Positions 41,345 through 49,877 of a stretch of 64,000 nt of DNA are shown here, one piece after another (position 1 is the stretch's first letter; every line of letters starts with the position of its first letter). A program made the translations under genes and the position numbers. The stretch covers positions 1 through 64,000 of the forward strand of contig NZ_JABBCH010000014.1 in assembly GCF_012952295.1 (NCBI RefSeq). The letters run 5' to 3'. This stretch comes from Crystallibacter degradans (GTDB lineage Bacteria > Actinomycetota > Actinomycetes > Actinomycetales > Micrococcaceae). Under the pieces are notes generated by a model. That model did not search any database. It was not told the origin of the DNA and saw only the letters and a program-made list of their open reading frames with translations.

Positions 41345-41358
41345 CTAAGCATGCTTAG
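41345..41358. promoter_or_regulatory. TAAGCATGCTTA palindrome, copy 2 (stress operon)
   Basis: CTAAGCATGCTTAG is a perfect 14-bp palindrome about 95 bases upstream of the first gene of the stress operon. It shares 11 of 12 core bases with TAAGCATACTTA at 7327-7338. Probably a regulator site controlling a common stress response. Confidence 0.55.
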
Positions 41359-41427
41359 TAAAGGGGTGCAATGACGTCCCCGCAATTGGCGCTCAGGTTT
41401 TTTGCGGAAGGGCCGGTAAACAACGAC

Positions 41428-41473
41428 GGCGGGAGTGCCTGCCGGGTTGGGTAACCCGGCAAGCGCTCCCGCC
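41428..41473. terminator. Terminator of the monooxygenase/ABC operon
   Basis: Stem of 21 pairs with one mismatch and one G-T pair: left arm 41428-41448, loop GGGT (41449-41452), right arm 41453-41473. It lies just downstream of the minus-strand acyl-CoA-dehydrogenase-like pseudogene and starts inside the repeated 14-mer AACAACGACGGCGG (41419-41432). Confidence 0.8.
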
Positions 41474-41496
41474 AACCTGTGGTGATTCTCCTGCTG

Positions 41497-42207
41497 TCAG
41501 ACGGTTCCGGAGCGCCAGACAAACTCGGGGACGGTGCCGTTGATCTTCCAGTCGCCGACCACGCGGGACTTATAGACCACGGGGTTGTGCGAGGAGATGA
41601 CCCGCGCGTTTCGCCAGTGGCGGTCCAGTTGCAGTTCGGACTTTGTGGCGGATGCGCCCAAGGCATCAAACAACGACGACGACGCGCGCTGCGCGGGGTC
41701 GGTCACTACGATCTGGGCCTGGGACGAGCCGAACTCCACCTGCAGGACGGCTTCCTCAAACGAAGGACTCTCTGCGCCCTGGGCTGCGGGGCGGAGGTCG
41801 AAGGCATCGTGCAGCAGTTCGGCCACCCGCAGTGTGGCTGCCTCTGCCGCGAAGGCCTGAGCCGAAATCTCGCCCACTAGTACTTCGTGCCGTTGACCCG
41901 GAAGTTTTCGCCGTCCGGCTCGATGGTGGTGCCCACGCCGCCCACCGCCACAGGGCCGGTTTCGGTCCAAGCGTTGCCCAGGATCTGGCCCTCGCCCACC
42001 CGACGCAACCGCTCGGCGTCGTTCGTGTAGAGCCGCCCCTCCACAAAGGCGATGTGCGAGCGCAGGGCCTGGGCGAGGTTGGATTCCGCGGCGGCCAGCT
42101 CGATCAGCAGCCGGAAGAACTGCACCGCGGTGGCCCCGTCGCCGCCAAACTCATGCGGCACCCGGACCGCGCCGAAGCCGGCCGCCGGTCGTCTGGATGG
42201 AGCTCAT
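41497..42207 (-). pseudogene. SfnC/DszC-like acyl-CoA-dehydrogenase-fold flavoprotein, disrupted by two deletions
   Basis: Three pieces of one gene remain. An ATG at 42207 (MSSIQTTGG) overlaps the LLM gene stop by 4 bases and runs into a stop within 19 codons. In another frame, GFGAVRVPHEFGGDGATAVQFFRLLIELAAAESN...NFRVNGTKY (down to 41877) is a typical N-terminal domain of the family. In a third frame, VGEISAQAFAAEAATLRVAELLHDAF to WRNARVISSHNPVVYKSRVVGDW (stop at 41497) is the C-terminal helical domain. About 45 codons near 42190 and about 190 codons of the middle domain near 41880 appear to be missing (estimates from family length). Intact relatives are FMN-dependent desulfurising or hydroxylating monooxygenases. 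Confidence 0.8.
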
Positions 42208-43598
42208 ACGGTGATCTCCTCACGGCGGAACGCGCCGCGGTAGGCGGCGCCGGGATGGGTGGCTGGCAGCAGCGGGCCGTTGCCCGGAAACAGCCGTTCG
42301 CGCAGCGTGCGTTCGGACTCGGAGTACGCGGTGCGGTAGCGGCCGCGCTTTTGCAGTTCGGGGACCAGGAGTTCGACGACGTCGGTGAACGTTCCGGGGG
42401 AGAGGAACTGGACAATGTTGAAGCCGTCCACGTCCGTGGCGTCCACGATCTCCTCGATCCGGTCCGCCACCTGCTCGGGCGTGCCGGCGATGAAGAACTC
42501 GTCGTTGCGTGGGTCGGAGAGCGTGTCGATCAGCTCGTGCGCGCGCTTGCGGCCCGCGCCGGTGGCGAACTCGGCTTCCATGGACTGGGCATGGTCGCGG
42601 CCCACGTACTGCAGGTACTCGTCCGTCTCCAGCGAGGCAACGTCGATCCCGGAGGAGCCGCCGAAGTGCACCAGGTGGCCTTCGACGTCGCGCAGCCGCA
42701 CCACCTCTTCGACCTTGCGCGCCACCTCGGCCTCGGTCTCGCCGAGCACGATGTTCAGCGAGGCCAGCGCCTTGACCGCGTCGCGTCCGCGTCCGGCGGC
42801 CTCGGCCCGTTCGCGCAGGTCCCGCACGTCCGCGGCCACGCGCTGCACGGTCCGCGAGCTGACGAAGACGGCTTCGGCATGCCGGGCGGCGAAGTCCTTG
42901 CCGCGCTCGGAGGATCCGGCCTGGTAGATCACCGGCGTGCGCTGCAGCGAAGGTTCGGACAGGTGCGGCCCGTCCACCGTGAAGAACCGGCCGGCATGGC
43001 CGATCTCGTGCACGCCGTCCGTCTCGGTGTAAACCCGCCGCTCCCGGTCGCGGACCACGGCGCCGTCGTCCCACGAACCCTCCCACAGCTTGTAGGAGAC
43101 ATCGAGGTATTCCTCCGCGATGTCGTACCGGTCATCGTGCTTGATGTGCGCGGGCAGGCCGAAGTTGCGCGCGGCATCCGGGAGGTAGCCGGTGACCACG
43201 TTCCACGCCACCCTGCCCTTGGTCAGGTGGTCCAGCGTGCTCAGCCGCCGCGCGTTGCCGAACGGCGGCTCGTAGGTGGTGGAGAACGTGACGGCGAAAC
43301 CGAGGTTCCGGGTCACGGCCGCCATCGCCGGAACCAGGAGGTACGGATCATTGTTGGGCACCTGCAGACCGCGTTCGACGGCGGGCCCGCGGCTGCCGCG
43401 GTACACGTCATAGGTGCCGACCACGTCGGCCAGGAAGATGGCGTCGAACAGGCCGCGTTCCAACAACTGCGCGGTTTCCGTCCAGTACTCGATGTCCGTG
43501 TATTCGTGCCGGCGGTTGTCCGGATGCACCCACAGCCCGTGGTTGATATGGCTGACGGTGTTCATCTCGAACCCGTTGAAGTGGATCTCTTTGCTCAT
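42204..43598 (-). CDS. LLM-class FMN-dependent monooxygenase (NtaA/SnaA/DszA/DmoA family)
   Basis: A 464-residue monooxygenase. Features include FLADVVGTYDVYRG, VPNNDPYLLVPAMAAVTRNLGFAVTFSTTYEPPF, GRVAWNVVTGYLPDAARNFGL and VIYQAGSSERGKDFAARHAEAVFVS, all typical of the NtaA/DszA branch of the luciferase-like family. These enzymes use FMNH2 from a separate reductase to cleave C-S or C-N bonds in substrates such as dimethylsulfone, dibenzothiophene sulfone or nitrilotriacetate. It overlaps the ABC ATPase gene upstream and the pseudogene downstream by 4 bases each. Substrate is unknown; the ABC and DszC-like neighbours suggest scavenging of an organosulfur compound. Confidence 0.88.
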   Translation of the reverse strand: MSKEIHFNGFEMNTVSHINHGLWVHPDNRRHEYTDIEYWTETAQLLERGLFDAIFLADVVGTYDVYRGSRGPAVERGLQVPNNDPYLLVPAMAAVTRNLGFAVTFSTTYEPPFGNARRLSTLDHLTKGRVAWNVVTGYLPDAARNFGLPAHIKHDDRYDIAEEYLDVSYKLWEGSWDDGAVVRDRERRVYTETDGVHEIGHAGRFFTVDGPHLSEPSLQRTPVIYQAGSSERGKDFAARHAEAVFVSSRTVQRVAADVRDLRERAEAAGRGRDAVKALASLNIVLGETEAEVARKVEEVVRLRDVEGHLVHFGGSSGIDVASLETDEYLQYVGRDHAQSMEAEFATGAGRKRAHELIDTLSDPRNDEFFIAGTPEQVADRIEEIVDATDVDGFNIVQFLSPGTFTDVVELLVPELQKRGRYRTAYSESERTLRERLFPGNGPLLPATHPGAAYRGAFRREEITV

Positions 43599-45352
43599 GA
43601 TGCCTCCTTAACGGCGAGTTTGCGCGCGGGCAGTTCCGGCACGGCGGCCAGCAGCTGCCTGGTGTAGTCGGTCTGCGGGTTGGTGAAAATGTCCGCGGCG
43701 GTGCCGGCTTCGACTACTTTGCCGTCCTTCATGACCAGGACATCGTCGCTGACATGGTGGATCACGCCGAGGTCATGGCTGATGAACAGATAGCTCAGCC
43801 CGAGCTGTGACTGCAGGTCCGCCAGCAGATCCAGCACCTGCGCCTGGATGGAAACGTCCAGGGCGGAGACCGGCTCGTCCAGCAGCAGCACGCGCGGCTG
43901 GAGCGCGAGCGCCCGGGCGATGGCCACGCGCTGGCGCTGCCCGCCGGACAGCGTGAGCGGGCGCCGGTTGAATAACGACGGCGGCAGCCCCACCTGGTCG
44001 AGCAGCGTCACCGCCCGCTCGGTGCGGTCGCCGGCCGTGCCGATGGAGCCGGCCTCCAGCGCGTCGGTAATGACCCGGCCGACGCTGAAGCGGGGGTCGA
44101 AGGAGCTCAGCGGGTCCTGGTTCACCAGCTGGATGTCCGGGCGGTGCCGGCGTCGTTGCTCCTCGGAGACCTGGTCCGTCCCGGTGCCGGACCAGGCGAA
44201 CCCGCCGAGGGTCACGCTGCCGGCGTCCGGCTGGGTCAACCCCAGGGCGATGCGCGCGGTGGTGGACTTGCCGGAGCCGGATTCTCCCACGATGCCCAAG
44301 GTTTTGCCGCGCTCTAGCGTGAAGGACACCCCCTCCACGACGGTACGGCGGGTTCCGCCGGGGCCTGGGTAGGACTTGACCAGGTCGCGGGCCACGATGG
44401 CCGGCGCCGTTTCGGAGAACTCCGTGGTCCGGCCGGGACCGCCGGAAAGGGAGGCAACGGAGACGGGAGTGCCGGCGGAGAGCCTGCGGCCCTTGGCCGT
44501 GCCGGAGGGGATGGCGTCGATCAACGCCTGCGTGTATTCGTGCCGTGGGTTGGACAGCACTTCGGACGCGCGGCCGGACTCGACGATCCGCCCGCCCTGC
44601 ATCACCGCGATCTCGTCCGCCAGATGCGAGACCACGGCCAGGTCATGCGAGATGAAAACCAGCCCGCGGCCCTGTTCCTTCAGCCCCGCCAGCAGCTCCA
44701 GGATCTGCGCCTGGACCGTGGCATCCAGCGCGGTGGTCGGCTCGTCGGCGATCACCAGCTGCGGATTCAGCACGGTGGCCTGCGCGATCAGCGCCCGCTG
44801 GCGCAGACCGCCGGAGAGCTCGCCGGATCGCTGCTTGGCGCGAACTTCCGGATCCGGGATACCCGCATCGCGCAACGCCTGGTGCACCCGCTCCAGGCGC
44901 GCGGCCTTGCCCCGGACTCCGTGGGCCCGCAGCGCCTCGTCGATCTCCTGGCCTACGGTTCGCAGCGGATCGAGCGAGACCAGTGCGTCCTGCAGCACGT
45001 AGCCGATGTCCTTGCCGCGCAGCCCGCGCCACTGCCGCTCGGACAGTTTCAGCGCGTTCCGGCCCAGCACGTCCAGCCGTCCCGCGGTGACCTTGGCGTT
45101 CGCCGCGTTCAGGCCCACCAGCGTCCGGGCGGTGACCGTCTTGCCGGAGCCGGATTCGCCCACCAGGGCCAGTGCTTTGCCCGGTGCCAGCGCCAGCGAG
45201 ACGTCCTTGACCACGTCCACCGTGCCCCGCGGCGTAGCGAACGAGACGTTCAGGCCTTCAATATTGAGCAGCGAGTTGGCTTCGCCTGCGGAACCGGCGG
45301 GCACTGCGGAAGCCAAGCCCCCGCCGTCGTTGTTTGGGCGGTAATCAGTCAT
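43595..45352 (-). CDS. ABC transporter ATP-binding protein, DppD-DppF fusion
   Basis: A 585-residue protein with two complete ABC ATPase domains. Domain 1 has Walker A GESGSGKT, signature LSGGLRQRA and ADEPTTALDA; domain 2 has GESGSGKS, LSGGQRQRV and LLDEPVSALDV. The two halves correspond to the paired ATPases (D and F subunits) of dipeptide/oligopeptide/nickel importers. The ATG at 45352 (MTDYRPNNDGG) is separated by 2 bases from the stop of the upstream permease gene. A much longer upstream reading frame is rejected because it overlaps that permease. It energises the importer formed with the two permeases and the binding protein. Confidence 0.9.
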   Translation of the reverse strand: MTDYRPNNDGGGLASAVPAGSAGEANSLLNIEGLNVSFATPRGTVDVVKDVSLALAPGKALALVGESGSGKTVTARTLVGLNAANAKVTAGRLDVLGRNALKLSERQWRGLRGKDIGYVLQDALVSLDPLRTVGQEIDEALRAHGVRGKAARLERVHQALRDAGIPDPEVRAKQRSGELSGGLRQRALIAQATVLNPQLVIADEPTTALDATVQAQILELLAGLKEQGRGLVFISHDLAVVSHLADEIAVMQGGRIVESGRASEVLSNPRHEYTQALIDAIPSGTAKGRRLSAGTPVSVASLSGGPGRTTEFSETAPAIVARDLVKSYPGPGGTRRTVVEGVSFTLERGKTLGIVGESGSGKSTTARIALGLTQPDAGSVTLGGFAWSGTGTDQVSEEQRRRHRPDIQLVNQDPLSSFDPRFSVGRVITDALEAGSIGTAGDRTERAVTLLDQVGLPPSLFNRRPLTLSGGQRQRVAIARALALQPRVLLLDEPVSALDVSIQAQVLDLLADLQSQLGLSYLFISHDLGVIHHVSDDVLVMKDGKVVEAGTAADIFTNPQTDYTRQLLAAVPELPARKLAVKEAS

Positions 45353-45354
45353 GT

Positions 45355-46278
45355 CTATACCTCTGCTTCGAGCCGCTGCTGCAGGTGACGCCCCACCACG
45401 GTGGTGGTCAGCGCGGCGAGGGTGATGAAGATGCCGGGGAAAGCGGCGATCCACCAGGCGATCTGGATGTAGTTGCGTCCGTCCGCCAGCATCGCGCCCC
45501 ACTCGGCCGCCGGCGGCTGCGCGCCCAGGCCGAGGAAGCTCAGCGAGGAAGCCCAGACGATCGCCTGGCCCACGCCCAGGGTGGCGAGCACAAAGAGCGG
45601 CCGGATCACGTTCGGAACGATGGTGTGCCACAGGATGTGCCGGCGGGAGCGGCCGAGCGAGCGCGCGGTCTCCACGTAGGGCGCGGCGATGACCTGCAGC
45701 GTCTGCGTGCGGAGCATACGGGCGTAGCCCGGGGCCGTGCCGACGCCGACTGCGATCGCGGCGGTGACCACGCCGGTGCCCGAAACCGCGATGACAATCA
45801 GCGCCAGGAGCAGTCCGGGGAAGGCGAAGAGGATCTCCACGAAGCGGCAGATCGCCGAGTCCAGCCACTTGCCGGAGACCCCGGCGGTGATGCCGAGCAG
45901 CCCGCCGAGCACTAGTCCGATGGCGGTGGCGGCCAGCCCCAGCAGCAGCGACTGTCCGGTGCCGGCGATGACGCGGGAGAAGACATCGCGCCCGTTCTGG
46001 TCGGTGCCGAACAGATGCTCTGCATTTGGCGCGGTGAAGGCGCCGGCCGGGTCGATGATGTAGGGATCCTTGACCGTCAACAGCGAAGGAACGACGGCGG
46101 CCAGCACCAGGAAGGCCAGGACCGCGGCAGCGATCCACACGCCGATCGGGGTGCCGCGGAGGCCGCGCAGCGTGCTGGTGATGCGGGTCCGGCGGCGTCC
46201 GCCGTCCGGCTGGGTGCCGGGCTGGTCGCCGCCGGGTAGCGGCGTCCGGGTGGTAGTGGGTTCAAGTGCCACGCTCAT
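45355..46278 (-). CDS. ABC transporter permease, DppC type
   Basis: A 307-residue permease with six predicted helices. The N-terminal DppC-like region (TKDPYIIDPAG, FGTDQNGRDVFSRVIAGTGQSL) is followed by the EAA loop VETARSLGRSRRHILWHTIVPNV that contacts the ATPase. Together with the DppB-type permease it forms the membrane channel of a peptide/opine/nickel-family importer. Its ATG overlaps the DppB stop by 4 bases. Confidence 0.9.
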   Translation of the reverse strand: MSVALEPTTTRTPLPGGDQPGTQPDGGRRRTRITSTLRGLRGTPIGVWIAAAVLAFLVLAAVVPSLLTVKDPYIIDPAGAFTAPNAEHLFGTDQNGRDVFSRVIAGTGQSLLLGLAATAIGLVLGGLLGITAGVSGKWLDSAICRFVEILFAFPGLLLALIVIAVSGTGVVTAAIAVGVGTAPGYARMLRTQTLQVIAAPYVETARSLGRSRRHILWHTIVPNVIRPLFVLATLGVGQAIVWASSLSFLGLGAQPPAAEWGAMLADGRNYIQIAWWIAAFPGIFITLAALTTTVVGRHLQQRLEAEV

Positions 46279-47282
46279 GCGCCGGCCCCCTTGTCATTGG
46301 TGCGGGGATCGATCACGCGGTACAGCACGTCGACCACCAGGTTCACGAGGATGTAGACCGTGGCGATGATGAACACCACAGCCAGGGTGATGGGCAGGTC
46401 CCGGTTGATGATGGCGTCCACCAGGGAGCGGCCCAGGCCCGGGCGGGCGAAGATGATCTCCGCGACCACGGCCGAGCTGACCAGCGAGCCGACCGCCCAG
46501 GCGGAGAGCGTCAGCCCCGGCAGGATGGCGTGCCGCAGGGCATGGCCCACGCGGACGGCCAGATCGGACAGGCCGCGGGCCCGTGCGGAGAGCACAAACG
46601 GCTGGGCCAGCGCTTCCTCGAATGAAGATCGGGTGACCTGGGCGATGAAGCCGGCCAGCGGAATGCCCAGCGCCAGGGCCGGGAGCACCAGGGACTTGAA
46701 GCCGTCGTCGCCGGCCACCGGGAACCAGCCCAGGATGACGGCGAAGACCACGGCCAGCATGATGCCCACCCAGAACGGCGGCAGCGCGGCGAAGAAAACC
46801 TCGATGCCGCGGCCGACGCCGTCCAGCACCCGGCCGCGTCCCACGGTCAGCAGGGTGAACGCCAGCGCGATGGCCCAGGCGAAGACCAGCGCCAGGCCGG
46901 CCAGCTGGAACGTCGGCAAGATCTGCGGGCCGAGGATGTCCAGCACCGGAACCTTGAACACGTACGAGGTGCCGAAGTTGCCGGTGGCCAGCCCTGCCAG
47001 ATAGTTGACGTACTGGATGAGGACCGGCTGGTCCAGCCCGTACTGCGCCTCGACCGCGGCCACGGTTTCGGCGGACGGGGCGGCGCTGTGTCCGCCCAGG
47101 ATGGTGGTGACTGGATCGCCGGGAACCAGCCGCAGGACGAAGAACGTCAGCGTCACCGCGGCCCAGAGGACAAACAGGCTGCCGGCTGCACGCCTGAGGA
47201 TCACCTGCCCCGTGGAGCCGGCGGTCGCCGTCGTTCGTGGAATTTCCGTATGCGAAGTGCGGGCTTGCGTTGCCGTGCTCAT
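46275..47282 (-). CDS. ABC transporter permease, DppB type
   Basis: A 335-residue permease with six predicted helices. It has the N-terminal TLTFFVLRLVPGDPVTTILGG, the LDQPVLIQYVNYLAGLATGNFGTS segment and the EAA loop AQPFVLSARARGLSDLAVRVGHAL, the standard order for DppB-type subunits. It overlaps the binding-protein gene by 4 bases. Part of the five-gene transport/monooxygenase operon. Confidence 0.9.
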   Translation of the reverse strand: MSTATQARTSHTEIPRTTATAGSTGQVILRRAAGSLFVLWAAVTLTFFVLRLVPGDPVTTILGGHSAAPSAETVAAVEAQYGLDQPVLIQYVNYLAGLATGNFGTSYVFKVPVLDILGPQILPTFQLAGLALVFAWAIALAFTLLTVGRGRVLDGVGRGIEVFFAALPPFWVGIMLAVVFAVILGWFPVAGDDGFKSLVLPALALGIPLAGFIAQVTRSSFEEALAQPFVLSARARGLSDLAVRVGHALRHAILPGLTLSAWAVGSLVSSAVVAEIIFARPGLGRSLVDAIINRDLPITLAVVFIIATVYILVNLVVDVLYRVIDPRTNDKGAGA

Positions 47283-48913
47283 GATGCGTTCACCGCCGTG
47301 ACGTCGTAGATATAGGGGAGGGACAGGCTCGGTTCCAGCGTCAGGTTGGCGAACCGGTCCTGGCGCAGGGCCAGCTGGCTGGTCTGGTTGTAGAGCGGAA
47401 GCTGGAGGGCGTTCTCGCTGACAATCTGCTGGGCCCGGTAGTACAGGCCAGCGCGGATGTCCGGATCATCGGTGGCCAGGGCCTCGTTGACGATCCGGTC
47501 GAACTCCTTATTGCTGAAGCCGGAGCCGTTGGGGACGAAGCCCGCGGACTTCATGTACTCGGTGGAGAAGACGATCCGCAGCACGTCCGCCGTGTTGGTG
47601 TTCCAGTAGCCGGCACGCAGGTCGTAGTCGAAGTTGTTGTACTTTTCCGACGACGACGCGAAGTCCTGGTTCTCGATCCGCACGTCGAAGCCGCGCTGTT
47701 TGGCGCTGGCCTGGATCTGCGTGACCAGCGCCGCGTGCGCCGTGGGCCAGGCCGCCGGGGTGTAGGGCAGGACCACGGTCAACCGCTTGCCATCCTTGGT
47801 CCGGTAACCCTGCTCGTCCCGCCCTGTCCAGCCGGCCTCGTCCAGCAGCCGGTCCGCTTCTGCGGGGTCCGGGAGGTACGCGTTCTCGAAGTCGGGCGAG
47901 TAGAAGCCGGTGGTGCTGGCCAGCGGTCCGCCGGCCTTGGTCACCGTTCCGAAGTAGACACTGTTGATGCCGGCTTCCACATACACACTGTGCAGGAAGG
48001 CCTTGCGCACCTTGATGTCGTCGAACGGGGCGCGCGTGGTGTTGAGCATCAGGTTGGTCGGGTTGCCCGGCCGGTCCTGTAGCACCAGCTGCACCTTCTT
48101 GTCCGCCTCCGCCTCGGCGAAGTGCACCGAAGGCATCAGGTCCAGCGCGTCCACCTGGCCTGCGCGCAGCAGTCCGTACCGGGTGGAATCCTCCGGCACG
48201 ATCAGCCATTCCAGGTTCTTGATGTGCGCCGGGCCCTCATGCTGGGCGAACGGCGGGGCCGAGTTGTAGTCCTCGTTGCGCACCAGCGAGACCTTGGACT
48301 GCGGAATGTAGTCCACAATCTTGTACGGGCCGGTGCCCACCGGCGAGATGCAGTTCTCCGCCTGCGGCCGCTTGAGCGCGGTGGGGGACTCGATGCCGAG
48401 GAACGGCTGGGCCAGCACTTCCAGGAAGGCCGCGTACGGCCGGTTCAGGGTGACCCGGGCCGTGGTTTCGTTGATGACCTCGGTGCTTTCGTAGGGCTTG
48501 AGATAGCCTCCCGCGGTGCCGGACTGCGTGTCCGGATCCACCATGTGGTCCAGGTTCGCCTTGACCGCCTCCGCCGTGAACTTGGTGCCGTCGGTGAAGT
48601 AGACGTCGTCGCGGACGGTGAAGGTATAGGTCAGCCCGTCCTCGGAGACTTCCCAGGCCTCGGCGAGCCACGGATGGATCTTGCCGTCCTTGTCCTGCGA
48701 GACCAGCGAATCAAGGTAGTTGGCCGCGAGCGACGCCTGCGGCATGTCGCCGTTGACGTGGGGATCCAGGCAAGAGATGTCCTTGCCAGTGGCGAAAACA
48801 AAGGTGTCGGCCTCATCGGGCTGGGCGCTCGCGGCGCCGCCGCAACCGGTAAGGGCCAGGACAACGACGGCGGCAAGGGCCGTGGGTGCCCAGGGGGCTT
48901 GGCGTAATGTCAT
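47279..48913 (-). CDS. ABC transporter substrate-binding lipoprotein (family 5, DppA/OppA type)
   Basis: A 544-residue exported lipoprotein. The signal peptide ends in the lipobox VLALTGCG near residue 25. The mature part shows FVFATGKDISCLDPHVNGD, YLDSLVSQDKDGKIHPWLAEAWEVSEDGLTYTF (typical of family 5 binding proteins) and VKANLDHMVDPDTQ. It captures the substrate outside the membrane for the DppB/DppC-type permeases. The ATG at 48913 gives a proper signal peptide and is preferred over an in-frame ATG at 48982. It is the first gene of the operon; a 268-base leader with repeats lies upstream. The substrate is unknown. Confidence 0.9.
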   Translation of the reverse strand: MTLRQAPWAPTALAAVVVLALTGCGGAASAQPDEADTFVFATGKDISCLDPHVNGDMPQASLAANYLDSLVSQDKDGKIHPWLAEAWEVSEDGLTYTFTVRDDVYFTDGTKFTAEAVKANLDHMVDPDTQSGTAGGYLKPYESTEVINETTARVTLNRPYAAFLEVLAQPFLGIESPTALKRPQAENCISPVGTGPYKIVDYIPQSKVSLVRNEDYNSAPPFAQHEGPAHIKNLEWLIVPEDSTRYGLLRAGQVDALDLMPSVHFAEAEADKKVQLVLQDRPGNPTNLMLNTTRAPFDDIKVRKAFLHSVYVEAGINSVYFGTVTKAGGPLASTTGFYSPDFENAYLPDPAEADRLLDEAGWTGRDEQGYRTKDGKRLTVVLPYTPAAWPTAHAALVTQIQASAKQRGFDVRIENQDFASSSEKYNNFDYDLRAGYWNTNTADVLRIVFSTEYMKSAGFVPNGSGFSNKEFDRIVNEALATDDPDIRAGLYYRAQQIVSENALQLPLYNQTSQLALRQDRFANLTLEPSLSLPYIYDVTAVNAS

Positions 48914-49181
48914 GTTCTCGGGTTCTTCCGTCCGGCCCGTTAAACGGCTCGCCGGAGGCACCCGAACATTCGGGGACTGCACTCACCGGCTAGTGTTCAA
49001 CGAAGCTTGCGTCGCCTCGTGGCAGTTACCGTCCTTTGGGGACGTACCGAGGAATCTACCGGCGCGTCCGAGGGCAGGAAATATTTCTGAACCGCAGTGA
49101 CTTTGTGCGTCAGGAGCATGACTTCACATGACCTCGCATGACGGAACAGGCAGGAAATCGGCAGCCGGACAGGTTGGGGAA
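48914..49181. promoter_or_regulatory. Leader/promoter region of the ABC-monooxygenase operon
   Basis: No gene is evident in these 268 bases. A perfect hairpin CCCGAACATTCGGG lies at 48961-48974. Three copies of CATGAC stand exactly 10 bases apart at 49117-49122, 49127-49132 and 49137-49142. Such helically phased repeats often bind a regulator. No known riboswitch consensus was recognised. Confidence 0.45.
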
Positions 49182-49877
49182 TCAGGCCAGAGTGACCACA
49201 AAGTCTGCCCGCTCGCGGGTGGCACGGATCAGCCCGGCGTTCGGCTCGTCGACCTCGCGCACCCAGGCCTCGGCGGCTGCCGGGGATTTGCCGAAGGCGA
49301 TGTGCCGCTCAACCAGTTGCCGGATGCGCAGCCGGTCGTCCTGCTCGACGTACCAGACCTCCGTGCACTGGTTACGGACTTGCCGCCAGCCCGGTTCATC
49401 AAGCAGAAGGTAGTTACCTTCGGTGAGCACCGTGTGAGCCGTAGGAAAGACCGGAACCATGCCGGCCAGCGGCTGCTCAATGGTCCGCTCGAAACCGGGA
49501 GCATAGACCGTGTTCTGCCGGTCGCGCCGAAGCCGCCGGAGCAGCTCGGCATAGCCATGCACGTCGAAGGTTGCCGGCGCGCCCTTGCGGTGCAGCAGCC
49601 CAAGCCGTTCCAATTCGACGTCGGCGAGGTGGAAGCCGTCCATTGGGACATGGGCGAACTGCTGATGCTCGGGATCGGGAGTGCCTGCGTTCAGCAAGTC
49701 CAGCAGGTTTTCCGTGAGGGTGCTCTTCCCGGCGCCCGGTTCCCCGACGATGCCGATGATGGTCCGCCCGGGTGGGGCAGCCGCAGCCTCGGCAATCATC
49801 GAATGGCTGGTGTTAGCGGTCGCCGGAGCCGCAGCGGCAAGCCGCTCGATCCGGTCGGCCAGTTCATGCAACCTCAT
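49182..49877 (-). CDS. P-loop nucleoside/fructose-type kinase family protein (YggC-like)
   Basis: A 231-residue P-loop kinase. Walker A is GEPGAGKST at residues 45-53, followed by HVPMDGFHLADVELERLG (substrate-site Asp) and LTEGNYLLLDEPGW. This layout is that of uridine-kinase/pantothenate-kinase-like proteins called nucleoside/nucleotide kinase family or YggC/fructokinase-like. The phosphate acceptor cannot be told from sequence. It overlaps the methyltransferase gene by 4 bases and ends the pair. Confidence 0.85.
   Translation of the reverse strand: MRLHELADRIERLAAAAPATANTSHSMIAEAAAAPPGRTIIGIVGEPGAGKSTLTENLLDLLNAGTPDPEHQQFAHVPMDGFHLADVELERLGLLHRKGAPATFDVHGYAELLRRLRRDRQNTVYAPGFERTIEQPLAGMVPVFPTAHTVLTEGNYLLLDEPGWRQVRNQCTEVWYVEQDDRLRIRQLVERHIAFGKSPAAAEAWVREVDEPNAGLIRATRERADFVVTLA

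Noticed and set aside
41877-41885. Restriction site ACTAGT at the pseudogene junction as a sign of cloning
   Set aside because: A single six-base palindrome is expected by chance, and the flanking sequence is natural on both sides.
43595-46138. 847-residue start for the ABC ATPase gene
   Set aside because: The extra 262 codons overlap the DppC-type permease and are Arg/His-rich shadow sequence; MTDYRPNNDGG at 45352 is the natural start.
48914-49181. SAM or other riboswitch upstream of the ABC-monooxygenase operon
   Set aside because: A leader of suitable length exists, and the operon may be sulfur-related, but none of the SAM riboswitch core sequences I know could be found. A covariance-model search would settle it.
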